Source: Hyphomicrobiales bacterium (GTDB taxonomy: Bacteria; Pseudomonadota; Alphaproteobacteria; Rhizobiales; CAJQND01). From it: a stretch of DNA of 56,503 nt. Where the stretch lies: contig JANQOW010000164.1 in the NCBI GenBank assembly GCA_028285595.1, forward strand, positions 1-56,503. The letters are read 5' to 3'. Below the pieces are notes generated by a model. The model did not search any database. It was not told the origin of the DNA and was given only the letters and a program-made list of their open reading frames with translations. The translations under genes and the position numbers were made by a program. Positions 45,210 through 53,575 of the stretch are shown here, piece by piece; position 1 is the first letter of the stretch, and each line of letters starts with the position of its first letter.

Positions 45210-46181
45210 ATGTTGATTGACGGATTGCAATATGCCAACTGGTCGGAAAAGATCTTCCGGCAAATGCGCGAAGGCGGCGTCGATGCGGTCCATGTGACCA
45301 TCTGCTACCACGAGATGTTCCGCGAAACCGTGGCCAATATCGAACAATGGAACCGCTGGTTTGAGGCCTACCCGCATCTGATCTGCCACGCCAAAACAGG
45401 CGACGATGTGCGCGCCGCCCAGAAGGCCGGGCAGACGGCCATCCTCTTCGGCTTTCAAAACTGCTCGCCCATTGAAGACGATATCAGCCTGGTGGAAATC
45501 TGCCATACGCTGGGCGCTCGCTTCATGCAGCTCACCTATAACAACCAGTCTCTCCTGGCCACCGGCGCCTATGAGGCCGAAGACAGTGGTCTCACCCGCT
45601 TTGGCAAGCAGGTGGTCAAGGAGATGAACAGGGTCGGTCTGGTGGTGGATATGTCCCATTCCGCAGAGCGCTCGACACTGGAGGCCATCGCCTTCTCGGA
45701 ACGCCCCATCGCCATAACCCACGCCAACCCCCATAACTGGCACCCGGGTCTGCGCAACAAGTCCGACACGGTTTTGAAAGCCCTGGCGGAAAGCGGGGGC
45801 ATGCTGGGCTTCTCCCTTTATCCCCACCATCTCAAAAACGGCACTCAGTGCACGCTCACCAGCTTCTGCGAGATGATCGGCCGGACCGTCGATCTGATGG
45901 GCATCGACCATATCGGCATCGGCTCAGACCTGTGCCAGGACCAACCCGACAGCGTGGTGGAGTGGATGCGCGTGGGCCGCTGGTCGAAGGAGATTGACTA
46001 TGGCGAGGGCTCAAAAGACAATGCCGGCTTCCCGCCCCAGCCGCCCTGGTTCCAGGATAACCGTGATTTCAGCAACATAGCCATGGGCCTTGCCGACATG
46101 GGCTTCAGCGAGGAGGAAACCGCCAAGGTCATGGGCGGAAACTGGCTGAGATTTTTTGACGAGAACTTTGGCCCAGCCTAA
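45210..46181 (+). CDS. M19 (renal dipeptidase) family protein with altered metal site
   Basis: 323 residues. Family marks: LTYNNQSLLATGAYEAEDSGLTRFG near 110, GLVVDMSHSAERST near 145, PIAITHANPHNWHPGLRNKSD near 167 and GIDHIGIGSDL near 230. The N-terminal HxD zinc ligands are missing (DGLQYANW instead of DGHND) and the bridging Glu region reads GFQNCSP. Relatives of this form occur in Pseudomonas beside betaine/dimethylglycine catabolism genes (PA5396 type, from memory). RidA follows 15 bases downstream, so the pair is one transcript. Substrate unknown; may not be a peptidase. Confidence 0.85.
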   Translation: MLIDGLQYANWSEKIFRQMREGGVDAVHVTICYHEMFRETVANIEQWNRWFEAYPHLICHAKTGDDVRAAQKAGQTAILFGFQNCSPIEDDISLVEICHTLGARFMQLTYNNQSLLATGAYEAEDSGLTRFGKQVVKEMNRVGLVVDMSHSAERSTLEAIAFSERPIAITHANPHNWHPGLRNKSDTVLKALAESGGMLGFSLYPHHLKNGTQCTLTSFCEMIGRTVDLMGIDHIGIGSDLCQDQPDSVVEWMRVGRWSKEIDYGEGSKDNAGFPPQPPWFQDNRDFSNIAMGLADMGFSEEETAKVMGGNWLRFFDENFGPA

Positions 46182-46196
46182 GCAGGAGAAGGCCCG

Positions 46197-46724
46197 ATGA
46201 GCATTCAAGACCGATTGGACAAAGCGGGGATCACCATCCCCACCATGGAAGAGATTTACGGGCAAAACCCGTCCGGTGCCCGCTACATCACACACCGCGC
46301 CGTGGGCGAAACGCTTTATCTCACCGGCACCTGTGCCGCCAAAGACGGCAAGCCGTTCATGACCGGTATCCTGGGCGAGGACCTCACCGTAGAGCAAGGC
46401 TATCAGGCGGCCCGCCAGGCCGCGCTGTGCAATCTCGGCATCCTGCAACATGCGCTTGGAGACTTGGAGCGGGTGGTGCATTTCATCCAGCTCATTGGCC
46501 ACATTAACTCCGGCCCGGGCTTTACCGAACAGCCGAGGGTGCTGAACGGGGCGAGCGATCTCTTCTTGGAAGTGTTCGGCGACAAAGCTTGGTCAACCCG
46601 GGCGGCCATCGGCTGCCGAGGCATTGCGGTCAACCATTCGGTAGAGCTGATCCTCACCGTGCAGTATGACGGCGGGCCAGTGACGCAGGCCATGACCCGT
46701 GGGAATTTCGCCGGAGACGGCTAG
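46197..46724 (+). CDS. RidA-family protein
   Basis: 175 residues, longer than the 130 of classic RidA. The C-terminal half has STRAAIGCRGIAVNHSVELILTVQY, where the Arg in TRAAIG matches the catalytic Arg of RidA; TLYLTGTCAAKDG and NLGILQHALGDLERVVHFIQL are also typical. RidA hydrolyses reactive enamine/imine intermediates left by PLP enzymes, which suits the aminotransferase nearby. GGAGAA precedes the ATG. Confidence 0.9.
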   Translation: MSIQDRLDKAGITIPTMEEIYGQNPSGARYITHRAVGETLYLTGTCAAKDGKPFMTGILGEDLTVEQGYQAARQAALCNLGILQHALGDLERVVHFIQLIGHINSGPGFTEQPRVLNGASDLFLEVFGDKAWSTRAAIGCRGIAVNHSVELILTVQYDGGPVTQAMTRGNFAGDG

Positions 46725-46750
46725 CGCCCCCGCGCGCAGAACAATCAACG

Positions 46751-47794
46751 CTAAGCTTCCGTCTCCCCTATGCCCAGCCACTTGGTGGCAAAGGGCAGGC
46801 ACAGACTCAGGCCCACAAAGCGCAGCATTTGATGGCCGGCCACGAAGGCCGGATCCACACCGAGCGAAAATGCGACCACGGTGAGCGCATCAATGCCGCC
46901 GGGCGCAAAGGCCAGCCAAACCTGAAGCAACGGCAGGGACAGCAGCGAGGCGACCGGCAACGCCAAGGCCCCGGCAATTGCAAGCCCAAGAGCCGTGGAG
47001 CCCGCGCCGGCCAGTGCCCCGTCTTTCAGCATGGCGAGAGTGACGCCGGCAAAGCGCGCCCCGATGGCCGTTCCGAGCACGGTCAACGCCGGCCACAAGG
47101 CCTCCGCCGGCATCGTCCCGGTAAACATCCCCGAGCCGAACAATCCGCCGGCCATAAAGAACGGCCCGGAGAAAAACGGCGCCGGAACTTTGAAGAACAG
47201 CGCAAGCGGAATGCTGAGCGCCGCCAGGGCAAACAGCGCCGCGAGCTGGCCGCCGGCCATCACATCCTCTGTCACCATGGCGAGCGGTTTGATTTCGCTG
47301 ACGAGGCTGAAGCTCAAGGGAACAAAGATGATCAACAGCGCCAGCCGTGAGGTTTGCACAATGGTGATGCGCCGCACGTCCGCCCCGCGCTCAAGCGCCA
47401 AGGCGAGCACGAAACTGAGCGCACCCGGCACCGCAGACAAAGTGGCGGTCTCCCGATCAAACCCGTGCATGCGCCTCAGATAAAGCGGTATCAGCACCAG
47501 AATGGCCATCACCGACAACGCCAGCGCCGCGATAGAGACCGGCCATTGGGTCAACGATTGCACGGTCTCCTCGTCCACCGTGGAGCCAAAGAACATGCCA
47601 GCCACGTAAAACGAGGCGTTGCGCACCGCCATCGGCATCAGCACCTCAACGCCCAGCAGACAGGCGACAGCCACGGCCACCAATGCGCCGCTCATAAACC
47701 CGGCCGGCATGCCGAATGCGTTGAAGAGGAGCGCACCACATGCGCCCACCAATAGCGTGCGCAAAAGCAACACCGCCTGGCGCGTCCGGGTCAT
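46751..47794 (-). CDS. AbrB-family membrane protein
   Basis: 347 residues with about ten membrane helices, two homologous halves of the AbrB/DUF (COG3180, 'putative ammonia monooxygenase') family: RTLLVGACGALLFNAFGMPAGFMSGAL and FGLGSGMFTGTMPAEALWPAL-like repeats. The old enzyme name has no support; it is a membrane transporter or regulator. It starts 13 bases after the stop of the SDR gene upstream on the same strand, so they share a transcript. Confidence 0.82.
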   Translation of the reverse strand: MTRTRQAVLLLRTLLVGACGALLFNAFGMPAGFMSGALVAVAVACLLGVEVLMPMAVRNASFYVAGMFFGSTVDEETVQSLTQWPVSIAALALSVMAILVLIPLYLRRMHGFDRETATLSAVPGALSFVLALALERGADVRRITIVQTSRLALLIIFVPLSFSLVSEIKPLAMVTEDVMAGGQLAALFALAALSIPLALFFKVPAPFFSGPFFMAGGLFGSGMFTGTMPAEALWPALTVLGTAIGARFAGVTLAMLKDGALAGAGSTALGLAIAGALALPVASLLSLPLLQVWLAFAPGGIDALTVVAFSLGVDPAFVAGHQMLRFVGLSLCLPFATKWLGIGETEA

Positions 47795-47807
47795 ACGGGG
47801 TTTGCTC

Positions 47808-48569
47808 CTAAATCAAGCCGATCCGCTTACGGATGGCCTCCTCGCTCAGACGCACATCATCGCCGGCAAATTCCGCCGCGTCCTCCGTGCAGAGCCAGGC
47901 AATAGCCCGGGCCGGCCAGCTCGGATCGATGTGTACGGACGGATCAAGCTGACTGACCGGGTTGATGCCTGAAGCCTTAATGGCCGTTTGCATGTATGTG
48001 GCCACGGTTCCAGGACTGAGCCCCACAACCCTCACCCCGTCTGCGGCCACTTCCTTGTCGGCACAGCGGGTGAGCATGTAGGCGGCGGCCTTGGCGCTGC
48101 AATAGTGCGACCAGCCTTCAAGGGGCCCGTGGGCCGCGCCGGAGCTGACATTCACCACCGTGCCGCTGCCTTGCGCTTGCATCACCGGCAGGGCTGCACG
48201 CAGACCGTAATAGACACCCTTGTAGTTGATGTCGGCGGCATTCGCCCACTCTTCGGGGTCAGAGTTCACCAGATGCCCGATGGGATCGATCACGCCGGCA
48301 TTGTTCACCAGAATATCCAGACCACCAAAGGCATCCTGGCAGGTGTCGATGGCCTTTTTCACATCGTCAAACCGGCTCACATCACACGTCACCGCCTCAG
48401 CTTTACCGCCTGACTGGCGGATGCGAGAGGCTATCTCTTCGATCTGGTCGGTGGTGCGCGCGGTCAGCACCACAGCAACGCCTTGGCTTGCCAAGCCTTC
48501 CGCCGTAGCAGCACCAATGCCCCGGCTCGCGCCGGTCACCACGGCGCATTTTCCGTTGAGTTCGCTCAT
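47808..48569 (-). CDS. Short-chain dehydrogenase/reductase (SDR)
   Basis: 253 residues, classical SDR: TGASRGIGAAT near 12-22 for cofactor, CDVSRFDD near 62, NNAGVIDP near 88, and the Ser-Tyr-Lys set with NVSSGAAHG near 137 and YCSAK near 154. ART in place of acidic residue after strand 2 (LTARTTD) favours NADP(H). Divergent from the aminotransferase gene, 147 bases between starts. Confidence 0.9.
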   Translation of the reverse strand: MSELNGKCAVVTGASRGIGAATAEGLASQGVAVVLTARTTDQIEEIASRIRQSGGKAEAVTCDVSRFDDVKKAIDTCQDAFGGLDILVNNAGVIDPIGHLVNSDPEEWANAADINYKGVYYGLRAALPVMQAQGSGTVVNVSSGAAHGPLEGWSHYCSAKAAAYMLTRCADKEVAADGVRVVGLSPGTVATYMQTAIKASGINPVSQLDPSVHIDPSWPARAIAWLCTEDAAEFAGDDVRLSEEAIRKRIGLI

Positions 48570-48716
48570 TTGTTATCCTGTGAAGGTCCCATGTGGATGG
48601 CCCCACTATAGCCGCCGGCCGGGCTTTGCGCCATGGCGTCAAAACAACGCCTTGCCGCCGGCGCACACCGGCTGCACAGTGTCGGTCTTCACGTCTTGTC
48701 TCAAGGTCCAAAGCCC

Positions 48717-50129
48717 ATGAACGCACGCCCTAACCGGTTCGAAACCAATGCCGACGGCTGGGAAGGCCCCGGCGGCCCGCAGGATCTCTACTTCACACGC
48801 GATGAGAGCTGGCCTTACCCGCGCATGGTACGGGCCGACAACATCTACCTTTACGACGAGAATGGCACCCAGTTCATTGACGCCTCCTCCGGCCCCATCG
48901 CCAGCAATCTGGGTCACAACAACCGCCGGGTGATTGAGGCCATGAAGGCCCAGCTCGACAAGTATCCCTTCAACACCATCCGCCTGGCCCGCTCTGATGA
49001 GAACATCGCGCTTGCCGAGCGGCTGGCAGCCTTTGCCGGCGCGGGCTTTGAGCGGCCATTCTTCGTCTCCGGCGGCTCTGAGGCCAATGAGGCGGCCATC
49101 CAGTTTGCGCGGCAATGGGCATTTGCCCATGGAGATGTGGAGCGCAAGCGCCTGTTCAGCCTGATGCCCTCCTATCACGGCGGGACGATCTGCGCCCAGA
49201 TGTTGTCGGGCGATGATGCGGTGGCGCCCATCTTCGAAGGCATGACCACCATGCCGGAACGCATAGAAGCCCCCCTCACCTACCGCCCGCCGGACGGCCT
49301 CACACAGGAGCAAAACGAAGACCGCATCTGCGAACACTTCGAAGCGCGCATCCAGGCGCTGGGGCCGGAAACCTGCCTGGCTCTCTTCATGGAACCTGTC
49401 GGTGGGCTGGCTACGGGCGCCAATGTTCTGTCCGGCCGTTTCCTCAAGCGTATGCGCGAGATCTGCACCAAGTATGGCCTCTTGATGGTGCTGGACGAGG
49501 TGATGAGCGGGGCCGGCCGCAGCGGCAAGTTTCTCACCACCCACCACCATGGCGACGACTGCAAACCCGACTTGGTGGTGCTCGCCAAGGGCATTGGGTC
49601 GGGCTACATCCCCCTCGGTATCATGCTGGCGCCAGCACGCATGGTGGATGAGCTCTCCGGCCTCACCGGCTTCAACTACGGCCACACCTCCAACGCCAAC
49701 CCGCTGGCCTGCGCGGTGGGCCTCGCCACGCTGGAAGAGCTTGATGAGCGCAAGCTGATCGAAAATGCTGCCTCCACCGGCGCCTATCTGAAGGAGCGCA
49801 TGCGGGCCCTGGCCGAAACCTGTCCCATCATCGGCGATGTGCGCGGCCTCGGCCTGTTGCAGGCCACGGAAATCGTGGCAGACAAGCAGAGCAAACGAAC
49901 ATTCTCTTCAGACGCTAAAGCCCCCGATACGCTCAGGACCATGGCCCTGGACTATGGCCTCAGCCTCTATGCTCGGCGCACCAACAATGGCCGTTACGGC
50001 GATTGGGTCATGACCTCTCCGCCCCTCATAACAACGCCGGACCAGGTTGATGAGATGGTGGATCGCTTTGAGCAGCTCTTCACCGCGTTCACCGACGCGA
50101 TGGTGCGCGGCGGCGAGGCCGTCGCATGA
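48717..50129 (+). CDS. Class III PLP-dependent aminotransferase
   Basis: 470 residues from the ATG at 48717; an upstream in-frame start would add 28 non-conserved residues. Fold type I: FVSGGSEANEAAIQFARQW near 113, YHGGTICAQ near 145, LVLDE-type motif MVLDEVMSGAGRSGKF near 256, and the PLP lysine K291 in VVLAKGIGSGYIPLG. Such enzymes act on omega-amino acids, polyamines or beta-alanine with pyruvate or oxoglutarate. The next gene overlaps by four bases (ATGA), so it is coupled to the downstream SDR. Confidence 0.92.
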   Translation: MNARPNRFETNADGWEGPGGPQDLYFTRDESWPYPRMVRADNIYLYDENGTQFIDASSGPIASNLGHNNRRVIEAMKAQLDKYPFNTIRLARSDENIALAERLAAFAGAGFERPFFVSGGSEANEAAIQFARQWAFAHGDVERKRLFSLMPSYHGGTICAQMLSGDDAVAPIFEGMTTMPERIEAPLTYRPPDGLTQEQNEDRICEHFEARIQALGPETCLALFMEPVGGLATGANVLSGRFLKRMREICTKYGLLMVLDEVMSGAGRSGKFLTTHHHGDDCKPDLVVLAKGIGSGYIPLGIMLAPARMVDELSGLTGFNYGHTSNANPLACAVGLATLEELDERKLIENAASTGAYLKERMRALAETCPIIGDVRGLGLLQATEIVADKQSKRTFSSDAKAPDTLRTMALDYGLSLYARRTNNGRYGDWVMTSPPLITTPDQVDEMVDRFEQLFTAFTDAMVRGGEAVA

Positions 50130-50917
50130 GCCAGAGCTCTCGCCCCGTCGCCCTCATCACAGGTGCATCGAGCGGCATCGGCGCCGCCTCGGCCCTGCAT
50201 CTCGCCAAAGCCGGCCACAACGTGGCCATCATCTATGCCTCCAATCTGGAAGGTGCGAAGGCGAGTGCCGAAGCTTGCCAGGCAGAAGGCGCCGATACCC
50301 TGGTGATCCAAGCCGACATCTCCACAGACGAGGCCTGCCGTGCCGCGGTGGACCAAACGGTCAAAACCTGGGGCCGGCTGGATGTGTTGGTGAACAATGC
50401 CGGCACCACCAAGTTCGTGGCCGCCAAGGATCTGGACGGGCTGAGCATTGAGGATTTTGAACGCATCAACGCGGTCAACGTGGCCGGCGCCTTCGCCATG
50501 ACCCGGGCGGCGCAACCACACCTTGAGGTCTCGCCCATAGCCTCGGTTGTCAATGTCTCGTCCCAATCGGGCATCTCGGGCATCGGCTCGTCCATCGCCT
50601 ATGCAGCCTCAAAGGGCGCCCTCAACACCCTCACCTTGAGCTTGGCGCGCACATTGGCGCCCCACATCCGGGTCAACGCCGTTTGTCCTGGCTTTGTGGA
50701 CACCGGCTGGCACGCCAAGTCGCCGAAACGCAAGAGCACCTCGGACGTGCGCAAGTTCCACGACCGCATCATCGCCGCCACTGCGCTCAAGCGCATGACC
50801 ACCGCTGACGATGTGGCAGACGCGGTGCTGTGGTTCGCCATCAGCGCGAAAGCGGTCACCGGAACGCTGCTCTACATCGACGGCGGCACCCACCTCACCG
50901 TTGGCTCACCTCTTTAA
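50126..50917 (+). CDS. Short-chain dehydrogenase/reductase (SDR)
   Basis: 263 residues. ALITGASSGIGAASALHLA near 9-27, NNAGTTKFV near 90, VNVSSQSGISG near 141 and YAASKGALN near 158 complete the SDR active site; the C-terminal GTLLYIDGGTHLT is the usual ending. It could reduce or oxidise the carbonyl product of the aminotransferase. Coupled to that gene and followed 26 bases later by the ureohydrolase. Confidence 0.9.
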   Translation: MSQSSRPVALITGASSGIGAASALHLAKAGHNVAIIYASNLEGAKASAEACQAEGADTLVIQADISTDEACRAAVDQTVKTWGRLDVLVNNAGTTKFVAAKDLDGLSIEDFERINAVNVAGAFAMTRAAQPHLEVSPIASVVNVSSQSGISGIGSSIAYAASKGALNTLTLSLARTLAPHIRVNAVCPGFVDTGWHAKSPKRKSTSDVRKFHDRIIAATALKRMTTADDVADAVLWFAISAKAVTGTLLYIDGGTHLTVGSPL

Positions 50918-50943
50918 CAGTTCGCCTTAAGGGACTCTGCGAC

Positions 50944-51900
50944 ATGGTAAAATCAGACAAATTCACCCCCATCGATGCAACCCAAACTCCGCGCTTTGCC
51001 GATGTGGCCACATTTATGCGCACGGTGCGCCATCCCATCTCCGATGAGATCGACATTGGCCTGTGCGGCGTGCCGTTTGATCTCGGCCTCAACTACCGCT
51101 CCGGACCGCGCGATGCGCCCGCGGCGGTGCGCGATGCCTCGCGCCTGATCCGCATGGCCCACCCTGTGAGCGGCATCAAGCCCTACGAACTCTGTAATGT
51201 GGCCGATGTGGGCGATGCACCGGTCAACCCCATGAACAAGGATGAATCGATCGACAAGATCGAAGCCTTCTTCGCAGAGATGAAGGCAGCCGGTATCCGC
51301 CCCATCGCCATCGGCGGCGACCACACGGTGCCCCTGCCCGTCCTGCGCGCCCTGGCGAAAGACGAGCCCGTGGGCCTGCTGCAGTTCGATGCCCATGCGG
51401 ACATCCTGGACGAGCTCTGCGGCACCAAGGTCAATCACGCCACCATCATGCGCCGCGGAGTGGAAGAAGGTCTCATTGACCCTTCCCGCGTGGTTCAACT
51501 CGGCCTGCGCGGCAGCCGCTTCGGCGATGACGACATCCGCTTCGGCCAGGACGCCGGCTTCCGCTGCATCACCATCGACGAGTACGAAGAGCTGGGCCGG
51601 GCGGAAACCATCCGCATCATCAACGAAACCCTGGGCGATGGCCCCTCTTACGTAACCCTCGACATTGACGGCATCGATCCGAGCTATTGCCCCGGCACGC
51701 CGGTTCCGGAGATCGGCGGCCTGCTGCCCCGCGACGTCCAGGTCATCCTACGCTCGCTCCAGGGCAAGAACATCGTCGGCGCCGACATCTGCGAGGTGGC
51801 CCCCTGCTACGACCCGACGGGCGTCACCTGCGTGACCGCAGCCAACATGATGTTTGAGATGCTGTGCATCATTGCAGTTGCCTCGGCAGGCAAGGCCTAG
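50944..51900 (+). CDS. Agmatinase-family ureohydrolase
   Basis: 318 residues from the ATG at 50944 with AAGGGA upstream. All metal ligands of the arginase fold are present: H127 in GGDHT, D149/H151/D153 in FDAHAD, D240/D242 in LDIDGID. It cleaves a guanidino group, giving urea and an amine. Agmatine, guanidinobutyrate and guanidinopropionate enzymes look alike at this level, so the substrate is open; the aminotransferase and SDR next to it favour a guanidino acid or agmatine route. Confidence 0.92.
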   Translation: MVKSDKFTPIDATQTPRFADVATFMRTVRHPISDEIDIGLCGVPFDLGLNYRSGPRDAPAAVRDASRLIRMAHPVSGIKPYELCNVADVGDAPVNPMNKDESIDKIEAFFAEMKAAGIRPIAIGGDHTVPLPVLRALAKDEPVGLLQFDAHADILDELCGTKVNHATIMRRGVEEGLIDPSRVVQLGLRGSRFGDDDIRFGQDAGFRCITIDEYEELGRAETIRIINETLGDGPSYVTLDIDGIDPSYCPGTPVPEIGGLLPRDVQVILRSLQGKNIVGADICEVAPCYDPTGVTCVTAANMMFEMLCIIAVASAGKA

Positions 51901-51950
51901 GCCCGACTCCGATGCCCTGAGCAAACTTATCTAGCCGGGGGAGACCTGCA

Positions 51951-52586
51951 TTGGAGACGCTCACCATTGTGCTGGTTTTCGCCGCCGCAGCGGGCGTGGT
52001 GCTTTGGTTGCTTGGTGAGGTCCTGCATCGGCGTTGGCGCTTATGGTTCATCAGGTCCTTTCGATGGCCTGAGGGGCTGCTAGAGAGCCTGAAACGCCAC
52101 TTTCCTCACCTCAGCCCAGGCGAACGGGAATATGTTGGCAAGGCGCTCAAACAGTTCTTCATCGCAAAACTGAAGAGCGGTAGGAGGCCAGTCTCAATGC
52201 CTTCAAAGATTGCTGGCATGCTGTGGCTTGAGTTCACGCAGGATAAGCAGGCTTACGAGCGCTTCTGCAAAATAGGCCTCGGAACAGTGCTGCCGCACGT
52301 GCCCTCCGTTTCACTGGATCGAGTTGAAGTACCGAGCAATGCCGGATTGCGGCGAATGTGGATTTTGGCGTGCCGCGAGGAAGGTATTGACCCTCTCGAA
52401 CCAAAACAGGTGCGAAAACTTTTCGGATTGGACCAACTGTTCGGCGTCTCCGACAAGGCCGCTTACGATCCAGACAAAGACGGTTTGCGCGAACGCACCG
52501 AGATGAAAGACATCGGAACAGGAGATGGCGCTCTTTGGGGGGATGGAGATGGCGGCGGTGCAGATGGCGGCGGCGGCGGCGACTGA
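51951..52586 (+). CDS. Membrane-anchored hypothetical protein with Gly/Asp tail
   Basis: Not recognised. 211 residues, TTG start with GGGGAGA upstream. One N-terminal membrane helix (5-25), a basic stretch (RRWRLWFIR), a helical cytoplasmic domain (35-180) and a low-complexity end GDGDGGGADGGGGGD. The domain begins FRWPEGLLESLKRHFPHLSPGEREYV, like small proteins where the Gly-rich tail follows a DUF. Function unknown. Confidence 0.65.
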   Translation: METLTIVLVFAAAAGVVLWLLGEVLHRRWRLWFIRSFRWPEGLLESLKRHFPHLSPGEREYVGKALKQFFIAKLKSGRRPVSMPSKIAGMLWLEFTQDKQAYERFCKIGLGTVLPHVPSVSLDRVEVPSNAGLRRMWILACREEGIDPLEPKQVRKLFGLDQLFGVSDKAAYDPDKDGLRERTEMKDIGTGDGALWGDGDGGGADGGGGGD

Positions 52587-52619
52587 CCCCAAACCCGTGG
52601 TAAATTTTTTCTTAACAGC

Positions 52620-52633
52620 GTGACTTAAGTCAC
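52620..52633. promoter_or_regulatory. Perfect 14-bp palindrome GTGACTTAAGTCAC
   Basis: Lies 20 bases upstream of the -24 element of a sigma-54-type promoter. Likely a protein-binding site; the factor is not known. Confidence 0.45.
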
Positions 52634-52651
52634 AGCGCGAACGCCTGCGCA

Positions 52652-52669
52652 TTGGTATCCCTTTTGCAA
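52652..52669 (+). promoter_or_regulatory. Sigma-54 (RpoN) type promoter
   Basis: TTGGTATCCCTTTTGCAA: GG at 52654-52655 and GC at 52666-52667 with exactly ten bases between, the RpoN -24/-12 spacing, and a TTGCA -12 core. Transcription would start near 52679, about 34 bases before the small gene at 52713. Confidence 0.6.
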
Positions 52670-52712
52670 GAAGCCGGGGACCACGAGCTTTGAAGAGCGC
52701 AGGATTAGACCG

Positions 52713-52853
52713 ATGACCTCGAAGATGAAAACACCCAAGCGGGACCGGATTTTCACCCCGGAAGTCGTATGTGCGTGGTTGATCGCCTTTGCCATGCTGG
52801 GCGGTCTCGCTTTGATGGGTTATGGCAACGGATCGTTACCCTTTCCGGCCTAA
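52713..52853 (+). CDS. 46-residue single-helix membrane protein
   Basis: Short gene: MTSKMKTPKRDRIFTPEVV, a hydrophobic helix (CAWLIAFAMLGGLALMGY), then GNGSLPFPA. AGGA lies eight bases before the ATG. Basic N-terminus and single helix suggest insertion with the N-terminus inside. It stands alone, 73 bases before the VOC gene, with a sigma-54-type promoter in front. Not recognised; reality rests on the ribosome site, promoter and protein-like composition. Confidence 0.5.
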   Translation: MTSKMKTPKRDRIFTPEVVCAWLIAFAMLGGLALMGYGNGSLPFPA

Positions 52854-52926
52854 CGCCTTTGACAAGAGCCCCTTAAGACAGGCATGAGCCCCCTGACACC
52901 AACAACATGGATCAGGGAAAATCTGA

Positions 52927-53463
52927 ATGGCAGTGCTGAGAACTCAGGGGGTTCATCACATCACGCTGAACGGCGCAGACCGGCAAACATCAATCGACTT
53001 CTGGGAAGGCGTCCTTGGGATGCCTTTCGTGTTTGAGCAGCCCAACCTGGATCAGCCAGAAATCAACCATCTCTACTTCGATCCCGGCGACGGACGCCTG
53101 ATCACCATCTTCACCCATGAAGAGCGCCGGGCCGACAACAGCCCAAACCCCAACGACGTGGGTACCGTCCACCACCTGGCCTTCATCGTCGACAAGCAGA
53201 CCTATGATGAGGCCGCAGAGCGCCTGCGCGCCGGTGGCTATGCCAACTCGGGCGAAGTGGACCGCGGCTTTATGGATTCGCTCTACTTTCGCGAGCCTCT
53301 CGGCCAACTGCTGGAGCTGGCCTGCTATAAGTTCGACCCGCCGGAAGGCTTCACCCATTCCGATGTGCTGAGCAAGGCCCACCACATCCGCGTTGAGGCC
53401 GGAGACATGAACATTACGCTCAAGCATCTGGACGAAGCTCACGGCGTGCTGACGAAGAGTTGA
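52927..53463 (+). CDS. VOC-superfamily (glyoxalase/ring-cleaving dioxygenase fold) protein
   Basis: 178 residues. Two half-motifs: VHHITLNGADRQTSIDFWEGVLGMPFVFEQ at the start and VHHLAFIVDKQTYDEAAERL in the middle, with FREPLGQLLELACY near 124; the His residues and the Glu in LLELA are the metal ligands of the fold. Catechol dioxygenases and glyoxalases share this build; the substrate is open. It is near a Rieske oxygenase. Confidence 0.85.
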   Translation: MAVLRTQGVHHITLNGADRQTSIDFWEGVLGMPFVFEQPNLDQPEINHLYFDPGDGRLITIFTHEERRADNSPNPNDVGTVHHLAFIVDKQTYDEAAERLRAGGYANSGEVDRGFMDSLYFREPLGQLLELACYKFDPPEGFTHSDVLSKAHHIRVEAGDMNITLKHLDEAHGVLTKS

Positions 53464-53575
53464 CCGGCTGATAAGAGATTGAAACACTTCAGGGCCAAGC
53501 TGAAATCGGTTTGAAACGCGAGGTTTCCATAGTCTGAGCATCCAAAGCAACTTGCTCAAACACTAAGGAAACCCA

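Noticed and set aside
48639-49685. Minus-strand open frame of 348 codons
   Set aside because: Antisense to the class III aminotransferase; composition typical of a shadow frame.
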